Of a stretch of 64,000 nt of DNA, positions 34,142 through 45,342 are shown in pieces; within the stretch, counting starts at the first letter, position 1; every line of letters starts with the position of its first letter. The stretch spans positions 93,104,773 to 93,168,772 of the forward strand of contig CM047817.1 of the NCBI GenBank assembly GCA_026214975.1, in the 5' to 3' direction. Origin of the DNA: Gentiana macrophylla (lineage: Eukaryota > Streptophyta > Magnoliopsida > Gentianales > Gentianaceae). Below the pieces are notes generated by a model. The model did no database searches, was not told where the DNA came from, and saw only the letters and a list, made by a program, of their open reading frames with translations. The translations under genes and the position numbers were made by a program.

Positions 34142-37100
34142 ACGAAAGCATGTGATTAATTGTTTTAGAGCACACCCTATTATTTAAAATACAACAAACT
34201 ACATCTCCCACTTGCTCTAAAGCAATGGAGACCCATCCCGTATTCTAGTACCCATTAAGCATATCATAACCATTTCAGATTCCAAAATACACTCCGAGTA
34301 TGCCGTCGTAGGATAGGTCAGTGACTCGGGGAGTACCTACATCTAAATGTCATGGGTCTTAATGATTAGTCAGGTTGTCGGCTCGAGACGATCCGTAGAA
34401 TCGAAACGTTACCGGTCCATCTAATCATGTGGTACTGAGTAAACACTGAGCCCGAGATCGACTTAACGATCATCCTCAATCTGACTTAAAGTCAATCAGT
34501 GTATCACACATATCCAAGTTCACACATGAATATGTCCGCATATTGTTCCTCGTTCTCTCAAGATACTAAAGGACATACTAAACTTGCTTTGTTAACCGCC
34601 GAATCTAAGATTCGATCAAAGTTGACGTTCAATAACGACCATCTCTTACTAGAAAGAGAATATATCCCATTTCTCTTGATCCGAAGATTTAGAGAGTCAT
34701 TCCGATGCATAGGGTAGAACTTCCTCGTTGAATGTTGCATACACGGATGCATCATCTTAACCAATAAGATGGATGGGAAACCATTTGGTGATTCTAATGA
34801 ATTCGACCGAGTCAAACTCTTTAGAATGTTGTCCAAATCTCATTGCAGAGAATTGTGGTATTGTCGATTCTGACTTCAGATAACACATCCATGTTGATCC
34901 CAACTGGTGCAGTGTTATCCTTCACAAACACTAATATATTTATGTATATATTCACTACTGTACTAAAATTGATATCCAGTCTACAAAAAGACTTATCAAT
35001 ATTCTGGTCAACTCCACATATTGTAGAAATATATGACTTCTAGTGACCGAGAGGTTTGCTTTTTATCCACAAAGGACATAAGCCTTGACAGTCATCCTGT
35101 CATAAGTTCATAAGGCAATACCCTTTTGTTTCGAATGAATCCAGACTCCGTTTGTTTGGCAAGAAAGTCTCAGGGAATCACCCCTATTTTCTTTTTGGTT
35201 TCGAACGAAATCACGCAATACTAAGTGGTAAGAGAGTTCAAGGTCTGATTAACTCTCTACTTCTTAGGGAATTACCCCTAGACCACTCAAGCTTTGCTTT
35301 GAAAGATAAACTTTCCTATTCATTCTACTCTTTCCGTGTAGATCCAATTACTCCCACTTTGGGCTGAGGCGCTCGGTGGTTCTACAAGAGCATAAACAAA
35401 ACCGGAGTTCGAACTCCATTTACAGGTGGTTATGGCTATTAAACCAACCTCTATTATCGTAATCCTATACTACTCACAAAAGAGCCATAGGTCATCAATC
35501 GATCCTCTCGACTACAAAGTCCGCAGAAACCGTAATGGGTAATGGATAAACCATACTCCCAATACTTCTTTGGGTGGATCAAATTCGATCTAGTTTAGTA
35601 GTATTTAGTGTTATCACCAACAACCGATGTTGGATGTGGTCCGATTTTAATCGGTTAGTAACTACCTTGAGTAAACGTACTTCAAGGTTCAAGGTTTTCT
35701 TGTTCATGGACTCTATCGAAAGGATGCAACAAGATAAGCTGTCCCTTCCGATTTCAAGAATCTTATAACAAACCTTTTCTCAATGCTACAAGATATATAA
35801 CGATTGGTCATCGACCGAGCGTGTTCGTGAAAATTCAGACCTACCTTCAAGCACCGTGTGCTAAATGCTTATATTTATGGAAGTGGGGTGAACCGAATCC
35901 ACTCCTTATCTGTAAATTCCAAAGCATATTCTATGTAGACTTCTCGGTCTTACATTTCAATGTAAACCGTTATTTCGCTTCCAATATCTTTATTGAGTTA
36001 AACAGCGTATTGTAGCACATCTGAAAACTATATAAGGCAATTTAACGGTTTCTACCTTAGTGAAAACATTTCGCTATGAGGCAGGCCGAGCATCAGTCCC
36101 TAGGACTATGAATGGCCTATTCCGAGTATAGAATACTCTATCTCTGTTGAAAACAGAGAAACCTCAAAATATTTTGGATAAACTTTCCGGAGTGTTTGAA
36201 TAGTTATCAGACAAGAAGTCACTACTCGGAAGCTCCTACTGGCTCGTATCTTTCATCAGACCCCGAAGGTCGTCATAAACAAGCTATGTTACTTCTTTAT
36301 AACCATTATCCTTTCACGATTGAAAGGAAACTTAGTCATTGAACCTTTGAGACAATATAACGGTGGAGAAAGGAATCACCCCTGAGCCGGTCTTCACGTC
36401 TTGTCTTTTAGGGACTATGCACTAACTATGGAATATGAAGAAGCGTTTATCTAAATATAGAAACCAATTGCTTTTAACGATTCTTAAGATGTGTTTTATA
36501 TACATATTTCAAAGAGGTCTAAGTGGTTTTGACTTTATCAAACAAAAGTCCGAGTCTTGGATTCAGTATTTACAAATGGTATATTCACTTTCTATCGACA
36601 AACAAATTATCGAATAGAAGGTAAATCCATTCGTTCCAACAAATCTTAAGCGTAAATAAATTTTCCGCGATATCCAAGGATTGAATCGAGATTCATTTCC
36701 TTATATCACTCCCACTATTCTAGCTAAAATTAAGCGCCCGTTGTTTACTCTTTTAATCGTTAAATGCCTTCGCTACCTTGTTCTTCCAAAGAACTTAGCT
36801 CGAGAAAATCTCCAAGGATTCATAGGTTGGTGATCCAAAATCACTTTGTCCTTATCCTATGATTTTGATTAATTAATTTTCGGTTCACCTTAAAATTTTC
36901 TCGTTTAGGTGACAAACACTTTTAGACATATTCTCCCATTCTTGACTTTCCGTGAATGGAAACAGTCTTGAACCAGCGGTTCGTTTGAGTAGACAATACT
37001 CTTGAACCGTGGGATGTCTATTTCGAGTGTTACTCGTGAGGACTTCTCAGATTTTCTAATATACCAGAAAAAACAATAAATCATAACATTAAAGCTCCCA

Positions 37101-39720
37101 CTAGTTTATCGGTTCCAAATACCGTCTAACGAGCAATGCTTTATTTTTATGATTTTCCGATTTTTTCGATTAGAAAAATCTATAGTTCCAATGTTTCCAG
37201 AAAAACAACAAATCATAGAACTCCCACTAGTTCATCGATTCCAAATATCGTCCAACTAGCGACATTTCATGACTTTCCGGTTTTTCAATTAGAACGGTTA
37301 CGTGTGTAGTCAGTTACACTTTTCTAATGTTCTAGAAAAACAACAAATCATAAAGCTCCCACTAGTTCATCGATTCCTAATATCGTCCAACTAGTAACAC
37401 TTCATGATTTTCCAATTTTTCAATTAGAAAATTACTCGTGTAATTACTACACACTCAAAATTCACGAGAAGAATTTCAAAGTCCGAAATCACCTTTGATC
37501 AAACTAAGTTTGTCTTCCGTTTGACACGAATGACACTAGTGACATACCTATATGTCACTCTGGTTTTTAAAAGGCTTAAGAGAAAATATATCTTTTGAAA
37601 ATTAATTGCATTATCGATTAACTAGTTCAACGTCCTAGTTACTTTCCACTTTTTAACGAAGTCAATACTAGTCAATTAATTTTTAAGCAATTTAGTAAGG
37701 GATATAATGCTGTAAATAAAATGACATGTATTAATTCAAGTTAACACTACTATATTTATTTTAGGAATTGTAAACTAAAATTAAGTCTACTCTACCATTC
37801 CAAGGTTTTAACCTCGCATCTCAGTGCCGCCGTAGGGTAGGTCAAAGAGATGACGGTTAAATCGAGACAATCTCATCAATGAATAACTTGTGAGAATCAA
37901 ACATCCCACGAGAATCGAATATCCCTTTATTCATTGACTACCTTCCTTTTTTAGCCTAGATATTATCAAGAATACCCATGATGAGTGTGACCTACTATAT
38001 CGGATCTCTTAGGTACGCCCGAGAGTGTGCCGTCGTAGGATAGGTCGGTGACCCGACGAGTACCGTAAATCCTATCCTTTCGGAGACCAAGCCATGAATG
38101 TTGATAGGGGTGAACACCATCCGTAGGGGGACGAAATCAAAGCGCCGCGAGGCGTCACCCTTCTCTCACTTACTTGTATCTATAGTAGAGGCCGTGGGGT
38201 TGGCTGTCGCCTTCCCCGCTCCCACTCAATATTTTGAAAGTGGTGGTGGGTTAACTAACCACGTCTTTTTGATGTTAACATAAAAGCTCATCAAATCAAG
38301 GATTCCGAATGGTGTCGGTAACGTAGGTAAGCCTACCCGTCCTATTCGTTGGAACATATGTGACAGTCGGACGAAGTCGGGTCAAGAGAGCCCCATTGAG
38401 ATAAGAAGGAATCACCCTCCGCTCTTTGGTGTAGCTTAGTCTTGCCGGACCCCGTGCATACATCACACTAGGAGGGTTAAGTTGGTCGAGCCTAGCTCAG
38501 TTGACCACCCAACCTATAAGCGAACCATTTTTATCCAAGATTTATTGTTCTTTTACCATCATTCAATCTCGTAGACACTATGAATCGAAAACGTGATCTT
38601 GTTTGGGCTTTAAGGCGGTTCACCGAGAACACACACTGAAAGGCTTAACGATTTCATAACCCGTCCTCGGATCTTTAATTAGTTCCTAAATTAATTAATT
38701 ACCACGTATTAATTAAATTTCAACTAATTACACGAGTTTGTATACATGCCTATTTTAATTACCAAAATTAAAATTCTACATGTATGCATGGAGTGGATTT
38801 ATGATATGATGCATGTCATGGCAATTCCGATTTTATGTCTATTTTATGATCAAACACATAAAAAATAATTTGCGGAAAATTTAAACACCGAGATGGATTG
38901 TTGGTACCCCCGTATCTAACCTATTTTCTAAGGAAAAGTAAGACTAATTCTAAGTCTTCAAATCTCGATCTTCGATCTTGATCTTGAAACTTCCGGATCT
39001 CAAACCTTCGATCTTGACACGAACCACGAACGATGAGGAGAGGAGGCCGTAATATACCAATATATTAAAAAATATATCTATATTATCAAATTGTTTTATA
39101 AAAAAAACTTTCCTTTATTAAAATTATTATTATTTTTATTTTTAATATTTTTCTTCACGGCAGAATTGTCAAGTTTTTTTTATTTTTTTTTTTTTTTTTT
39201 TGTTTTTGTTTTTGTTACAGCATAAGGCCTTGCGGCCAAAGAAAAAAAAATTTAGGTTACTAAAAAAAAGTTGCTGCCGTGACCTAAAATTTAAAAAAAT
39301 TAGGTTACCCTAAAAAAAATTGCTGCCGCCGATGGAAAAAAATTAATTAAACAATTCGGCCTCCTCCCGTTTTTACCTTGATGATCTTCAACACCATGAT
39401 CTTCAACACATCATCTTCGTCGTCTCGAACCCGGATCAAAATTAAAAAACAAAAGGTACTACCTTTTTACATAATTTTCGAATTCAACATAATTAAATTA
39501 CAAATCCTATGCTCAATTGATACTAATCAAAAGAGCTACAAAATAGATCTACGGGTAAACAATACCAACCCCAATCCATCTCTTCAACCAAGACATTCAT
39601 AACATAAAAAAAAATATAAATTTCGGCCCCCTTTATTAAAAAAAAAAATTGGGACAAAAATTCTACATGTTTTACCACTCCTAGATCTAATATTTTATAC
39701 GTATAAATATAGATCACCTT
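34142..39720 (-). other. LARD-1 internal region, non-coding
   Basis: I find no gag or pol motif on either strand; open frames are short and scattered. Visible structure: three tandem units of about 120-130 bp (37030-37440); a word tgccgtcgtaggataggtc at 34301, 38028 and, in changed form, 37825; PPT-like ctcccact words at eight places including the true PPT; a long T-rich/A-rich stretch (39100-39340); and a ccttcgatcttgat cluster (38960-39030). The region may act only as packaging or structural RNA. Confidence 0.7.
37030..37440 (-). repeat. Three tandem units (about 120-130 bp) in LARD-1
   Basis: Each unit has a gatttttcgattagaa-type AT part, then agaaaaacaacaaatcata, then ctcccactagttcatcgatt, then ccaaatatcgtccaactag. 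The blocks recur at about 37030-37150, 37150-37270 and 37270-37405, with a partial fourth to 37440. Spacing between the ctcccacta words is 126 and 135 bp. Confidence 0.85.
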
Positions 39721-39735
39721 GGCGACTGATACCAA
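39721..39735 (-). other. LARD-1 primer-binding site (initiator-Met-like)
   Basis: The minus strand next to the LTR reads TTGGTATCAGTCGCC. The first part (TGGTATCAG) matches the initiator-Met primer site; the next bases do not. A short, nine-base match. Confidence 0.65.
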
Positions 39736-41595
39736 TGTTAGTAATATCATCCGCAGCGGAAGCGATTTAAGGATCTAGATCTACAAATTACACGTAATAA
39801 AATAACTAGATCTACTCTACAAGGGGGTTGTAGAACATACCTCTTGGATCTCAAAATCCAAGTTGAAGAACCGCAATAGGAAAGAACGAAGATGTGAAGA
39901 GCACCACGATCTTCCGTACGTGTGATCCAAGCAACTCCCGGTGGAAGGAAATCCTCGTCTCGAATCCTTCCGATATGCTACCCGGAAAAAACTCCAAGAT
40001 TTTCCCCTTAAACCCCTTGGCCGAATTTTATTCCTTCTTCTCTCTAAGAGGAGAAGTCGAATTTCATTGTGTGTTGCAAGGCTTGGGAGAACTCTCTTTA
40101 TATAGGAGGGTAAAACTTAGCCTCCAAGGATTAAATAATTAATACAAAATCAATTATAATAATCCCATTAAATAAAAGATAATCCCATTAAATAAAAGAT
40201 AATCCCATAATATTCTAGAACAAATCTAGAATAATATTTATCTTTATTTCTTACCATAAATATTTATCCAATAAATATTTTATGCACATGTCTTATTAAT
40301 ACACAAGAAAACTAATTTCTTGTTCCAAAAAAAACATATGGGGCGAAATTTATCATCATTGACCTAGTCAATATGATTTTTTTTTCACACACACACTAAT
40401 TGGGCCAAGATTATGGAAAATGTCTTTTCCACATATTTAATTATTTAGCCCAACTAATTTAATAGTCCACTAAACAATTAATTCACATATCGTTTTAATA
40501 AAGTCCAACAAGAACTAAATTAATATTATTAGGATTCGACGTCCGAGAATAGCTATGCTATATTAGGAGGCACGTCGGGGACCATGGACTAATAATCAGT
40601 GGCTCCGATAAATCAAATAAATAATTATAGAATAATTATATTCGATAAATCAATCACAGGAATATGCCACCATAATCCCGTGACTGCACTCCTCCGATTA
40701 TGAGATTATATTTATCTCCTCACGAGAATGATAATAAGCGTCCATTGATATAATCATTACATATGGATTAATCCTCCATAGATTGTTCATTCTAAATCGG
40801 GAAGTTACCGTTAACCCTTTTTAGAACCTCTTATCCTTATTTACCATTAACCCCCTAGTGATCAATTAATTCATACAACTCACTGGTAGCTAATCAGTGT
40901 AATATGAACTCCAGTGGATCGATCGTTTCTAGGATTAACAAATAAAGGAATCATTCATATACTTCCATAAATGGAAGGAATGGATTCCGTATATCTGTGA
41001 TAACACGGACTACTCATTCAATCCAAATTACAATGCCAAGATGGGGTAATTCGGACCACAGACTCGGTGTAATCCTTAACCGTCAAGTCAAACTTGCATA
41101 CTGATTCAAGCAGTTGACTGTGATCACCTCAGGATTAAGATATATCCATAAATATGATCATCCATTGATTCGATAAGAATTCTCAATTACGGAATTATAT
41201 CGTGAACTCTAATCAAATTGGTCCAGCCCTATATGATATATCTGTCATATATAAATGCCCCATTAGGTTCTCTTAACCGAAAGTTCGGATAAGACGATCA
41301 CACCTATTGTGTTCTGGGCGCATTAATAGCACGTTAAAGGAGAGACCCGATACTCTCGATTAACTTCACTACGGGCTAATTGTATTTTAAGTACATCTTC
41401 ACTAACTCAATCCTCCCGTGTATATACCATACACTGAGTTAAGTGATTACATAAACGATATACTTTAGGGTTTTCTGTAGTGTAAATACTATTGTCACAT
41501 CGGTGATTATGAGAATAATAAATATGAATAACAATATCATTTCATTTATTAAATAAAACAATTACAAAATTGTCTTTCGGGCATCACACCTAACA
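39736..41595 (-). repeat. LARD-1 LTR, right copy (5' LTR)
   Basis: 1860 bp, closely matching the left copy. The TATA box ctatataaag lies on the minus strand at 40096-40105. It carries a private 18-bp tandem duplication at about 40164-40200. It ends CCTAACA followed by CCGGC, where ORF3 of Athila-B resumes. Confidence 0.92.
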
Positions 41596-41799
41596 CCGGC
41601 AGCTTTTGCCCCGAGCACCATGGACTACCACTTCTCGGAGGATATTGAGCAGGCTATCACACAAATCGTGGTGGAGGATGCATCGTCATCTGACGAGGAG
41701 ACGGCTGAGGCTGAGGCGGCTGAGACCGGAGCTCCCACTGATGCTCCTTTAGACAGTGCCACCACTGCTGGTGATGATGTAGCACCCGGCCGGACGTGA
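41596..41799 (+). pseudogene. Athila-B ORF3, 3' part
   Basis: After the LARD-1 target duplication the ORF3 frame continues without shift to TGA at 41797-41799. This 3' part encodes a strongly acidic, Ala/Glu/Ser-rich tail (STMDYHFSEDIEQAI, then DASSSDEETAEAEAAE). Together with 30969-32308 the gene is about 510 codons. Frame agreement across the insertion site supports both the ORF and the insertion boundaries. Confidence 0.75.
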
Positions 41800-43630
41800 T
41801 TTTCTTTGTTTTATGCTGTTCCTTTTATCGTCTGCGCCCGGTGTTCGGTTTGTTTAGGAGCTGTTGAGCCTTTTTGATACATTTGTATGTTATTTGATGC
41901 TACTGTCAAACTTGATTTGCTACGTTTATGATGGGTTTTGTAAGCCTTAAGGCACATTCGTACTTGTGTTTGGATTTTGGTACACATTGTGGATCATTTT
42001 TACATGTCAAACCTCTGTGGTTTTATCTTTTACGCGTAGATGTTCTGTGCTTTCACCCGTTTGGGTCATTTATCCATCTATAGCAATCCACTGTGAGATT
42101 TACACCTGTATATCGAGTTTTCTGACGTGACAGGGCCGTTTTCTTGTTATTTCCCCTTCCTACCCAATATTTTGGCACGTGGACCATGTCCCGTGCATGC
42201 TTTGCTGTGGTTGTTTTTGTTTGGTATAGGGATTGGGGTCGTGTTTTCTCACGGCTGTTACGGGATTCGATAGCGCCTTTCTGCCGGGTCTAAAGCTAAG
42301 TCTTCTTTTCTATCTCATTCAAACACTGAGGACAATGCTTCATTCGAAGTTGGGGGGGGGGGGTGGATACAACTTAGCTTTATTGTTTCGATTGATAAAT
42401 ATGCCATTAATTGTGATATGCTTAGTTAATGTCCGTTGAAGTCGATTCGTGGCTTAAAATTTTAAAACTTTTCATGATTTGACACCGCGTTATATGCATG
42501 TTTCTCAAGATGGATTTGGTAGATGTCTTAGTAGATGAGTAATGTATGCCGGGCGATTTTATTTTGTCACGATCTGAAACCCTTTTAATGCACGTAGACC
42601 TTGGTTATACTTTAGTCTGGCTGCTATACACACTCATACCACTAGTTTTGGCGAAATAGAAAGGTTGACCTAGGCCGGATACGGGATGAGAGTTATGGCG
42701 CTTCTTTGACTTAGCCAGAGCCAAATAAGCCAAAATCCCAACATTTTCCCTCGTAACCCCTCTAAGCCTTGATAGGACGGTCTGACCACCGTCTGAAATA
42801 AGCCATTTGGTTACTTAGCCTGTATTACCCTAACCCTAAGCTTTATTGGTCACGTTTCCTTTGATCACCCTGCGAGTGGACTTAGTCGTTGCTTTAGACA
42901 CACTTGCTGAAGCAAGTGTGGGGTGGGAGTTGATGCGTGCTTCGAGAGGAGTTAGTGAGTGTGAGCTAGTATATGAAGGGGAGGAGCTCGAGGAATGTAT
43001 TGTGAGGCTTGTGGTTCGAAAAAAAAAGAAAAAAAAAGAGAAGAAAAAAAAATGAAAGGCAATGAAAAAGAGAAGAAAGAAGAATTTTGAATAAAGTTGA
43101 AAAAGAAAGAGTCAAAGAAGGATGTTTGAATACATAAGAGTATGATGTTAAGGTTGTGGTTGTTTATAAATGAGTACAGAAAGAATTGAAAGAATTTATG
43201 CGTGGTTTGGTATGGTTTCAAAGCAAGAATACTTGAAATGATTAGGTTCACTCGTGTTTTTCTCTTTCTCCAGTCCCAAAATTTCCTTTCGATTAACCCG
43301 TCGAGAGCGACATTATAACCCTTCAAGTCCTACTTGGACCGTATTTAGCCTCGGTTGCCTCGATTAGTGGAGATTCTAGCCCGGTATGAGCTGTGTAGTC
43401 ATTTGGCCGGTATTCAAAGACGGTGATCATTTTGAGTGTAATCCTCGGTCTATATCACACACGCACTTCGTTTTCGTGGTACGATAGAGTCAAGCGGTGT
43501 ACGTTCATTGTCTACTTTACTTTTGACTTGATGTCGTTAGCGCTATGCATGTGTCGTAAAGTTGATCCCATGGTCTGTTTTAGAGCGCCTAACTTACTCG
43601 AGGACGAGCAAAGGCTAAGTGTGGGGTGGT
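41800..43630 (+). other. Athila-B 3' untranslated region with two PPT-like modules
   Basis: No convincing ORF. A GAGGACAATG word followed by a G12 run lies at 42328-42366. The real PPT module (gaggacgagcaaaggctaag then tgtggggtggt) lies at 43600-43630 directly before the LTR. A purine-only-like strand (A/G) spans about 43015-43135. Confidence 0.7.
43015..43135 (+). repeat. Purine-rich low-complexity tract
   Basis: About 120 bp almost wholly A and G on the plus strand, made of aaaaagaga-type words. It lies in the Athila-B 3' region, about 500 bp before the PPT. Such strand bias could help priming or form unusual DNA, but this is not shown. Confidence 0.75.
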
Positions 43631-45112
43631 TGATGGGAGTCAACTTTACTGTACTTTGGTGTGTGATTTAACCCTATTTATCACCGTATTGGCATGTTTT
43701 GGGTAGATATAGGCCGTTTCGAGAGTAATATCGAGAATTATATACACGGGGAGTCAAACTGTCTTATCGATGGTAAAATCCACCTTTTTAGCGATATTTC
43801 ACTCTTTTCAGAGTGCTTTTGTCTTGCGGAATTATGCGTGGTGTTTGTTTGTCTATGTTATTGCAGGGCTTAGGTGACTCGAGGACCCGGAAGGTGATGT
43901 TTTGGACTATGAGACGTGATCGTGGCCCGAATGTAGCATAAAAAGTGAAGAAAAGCCAATTTTGGGATGAGGACAAGCCAGACAGGTGTTTGATATACCT
44001 CAGACGGGCGTCTGAGGGAAGGCCACATCAGACGGGCGTTTGCTCATTCCAGACGGGCGTCCACAGCATTGGCACTCATTCAGAAAGTTATGTTTTTGGC
44101 TGGACGGGCGTCCAAAAGACCCCCAGACGGGCGTTTGGGTAGGCTCAGCCCGATTCACGAAGCTCATTTAACCCAGACGGTCGTCTAGGTTTACAGACGA
44201 GCATCCAGGGGTCGAAAGCCTCAAGTCATAAGTTACCAGACGGGCGTCCAAAGGAATGCGACGCCCGTCCAATGAAGACGAAGCCCTAATATCTTCATAT
44301 TTTCCAGCGGACGGGCGTCGACATGGACCAGACAGGCGTCTGGGACCGGCAATGAGCAGATTTCGACCTAATCTATAAATCATGACTCATTCAGCCCCTA
44401 CTCATGTTTTGCCGACTTTAGACTTTTCTTAGGCGATTTAGGGGCGATTTTAGCATAGATTAAACACCCTTTGATCCCTTGATTCCTAGATAATTTCCTT
44501 TGATTCTACACATCTTTCATAGCTTAGTTTTGCATTACAAGATGAAAGATTCAACTTTTTGGGTGCTGTTTGTTGGTTCATACTTTACGGATCAGATTTT
44601 CAATGATTATATGGTAATGATGTTTCTTTTATTTATTGATTTTAGTTCAATTTCCATTCTTTATTCTGTTATTAGCATAATTATTAGTAGCTAAATTCAT
44701 GTGTAGTCGAATTATGTGAAAGCGAGCGAAAACCCTAAGGGGGATGAGATAGGGAGTTGTGTAGTGCGTAAATTATTGTTTAAACGATTAATCCACGTCC
44801 TAAAACTTGTTTTAACGTCTTTGAATTAGATTGATCACCTAGTTCACTGTCACACACATCAAACTTATAGATGTATTTTGCGGTGATCATAGTTCGACTA
44901 TACCCTTTAATACTTAGAAGTAAACCCATTAGTATAATCTTTACTTTTGCACTAGTATAATATCTCTCTACCACTATTTTGACCTGAACTAAGTTCTAAG
45001 TCGACTTTGGTACTTAGACATTACTCCCTGTGGATTCGACCTTGAGACCACTATACTACCGTTGACCTGATACTCTGTCGGTTAAGGTTAGCGGTCAGTT
45101 ATTTTGCTATCA
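43631..45112 (+). repeat. Athila-B 3' LTR
   Basis: 1482 bp from TGATGGGAG, directly after the PPT, to GCTATCA. Its last 228 bp match the 5' LTR end; the preceding part does not match what is visible of the 5' LTR. It holds the gacgggcgtc cluster (43975-44342) and a TATA box (44374-44380). It ends inside the Copia-2 gag frame. Confidence 0.85.
43975..44380 (+). promoter_or_regulatory. Athila-B LTR promoter: about twelve gacgggcgtc words plus TATA box
   Basis: Copies of cagacgggcgtctg and variants (tggacgggcgtcca, cagacggtcgtcta, gacgcccgtc) start near 43978, 44002, 44028, 44050, 44101, 44121, 44174, 44194, 44237, 44258, 44307 and 44328. A TATA box, tataaat, follows at 44374-44380. Each word is close to self-complementary. 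Function is inferred from position. Confidence 0.6.
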
Positions 45113-45342
45113 GTAGGCCGAAAATTTAGGACCTTTTCATGAAGTTCCTCAAACATAATAGTCATGTCACGGGCTTGAATAGCACGTTCTATATCGGAAA
45201 ATTCAGGTCCGATATTGGCAAAAACAATGTCAAAAATCATCGTGATCCATTGGTGATCCGAGGAGTGCGAGTTCATCGGCTTTGTGCTTCAAGGTATATA
45301 GATATTGATGAACAGATAGATTACCTCGGAGATGAGCCTTCA
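45113..45342 (-). pseudogene. Copia-2 gag, C-terminal part
   Basis: The minus strand reads HLRGNLSVHQYLYTLKHKAD then ELALLGSPMDHDD, and after a one-base shift NIGPEFSDIERAIQARDM and FEELHEKVLNF. This is the second half of a copia gag (UBN2-type). It is cut on the left at 45112 by Athila-B. On the right, at 45342, it is cut by the tandem array; the frame rejoins the N-terminal part at 60158 through the CTTCA target duplication. Confidence 0.88.

Larger units (their letters stand above)
32309..41595 (-). mobile_element. LARD-1: large non-coding LTR retrotransposon (9.3 kb)
   Basis: LTRs at 32309-34128 (1820 bp) and 39736-41595 (1860 bp) start TGTTAG and end CCTAACA. A perfect 5-bp target duplication, CCGGC (32304-32308 and 41596-41600), flanks it and lies inside Athila-B ORF3. 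PPT at 34129-34141 and PBS at 39721-39735 show minus-strand orientation. The 5.6-kb interior (34129-39735) has no retroviral protein that I can recognise, so it must depend on an autonomous partner, probably Ty1/copia because of the PPT and initiator-Met-like PBS. This fits the LARD (large retrotransposon derivative) class. Confidence 0.88.
1..45112 (+). mobile_element. Athila-B: Ty3/gypsy Athila-type LTR retrotransposon with ORF3, host to two nested insertions
   Basis: Gene order is LTR end, PBS complementary to tRNA-Asp, gag, protease, RT, RNase H, integrase, a third ORF, PPT, LTR. RT motifs such as HFPLPFIDQMLERLSGH and TFTCPYGTFA, together with the tRNA-Asp PBS, are typical of the Athila clade. 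The 5' LTR starts left of the window, so only 1-22 and 22918-23277 of it are present. Copia-1 (23-22912) interrupts the 5' LTR and LARD-1 (32309-41595) interrupts ORF3. The element ends at 45112 inside a Copia-2 gag. Its own target duplication cannot be checked because the left end is missing; the five bases after the right end are GTAGG. The element is inactive as it stands: gag, protease, RNase H, integrase and ORF3 all carry stops or shifts. Confidence 0.9.

Noticed and set aside
38098..38283. 61-codon frame in the LARD-1 interior
   Set aside because: No motif, short, on the antisense strand of the element; chance frame.
42952..43326. Minus-strand frame of 124 codons, Phe/Ser-rich
   Set aside because: Its Phe run is the complement of the purine-rich tract; no domain or start context.
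43975..44342. Regularly spaced short repeats resembling a CRISPR array
   Set aside because: The words are degenerate, unevenly spaced and occur in both orientations, and the DNA is plant retrotransposon LTR. Not CRISPR.
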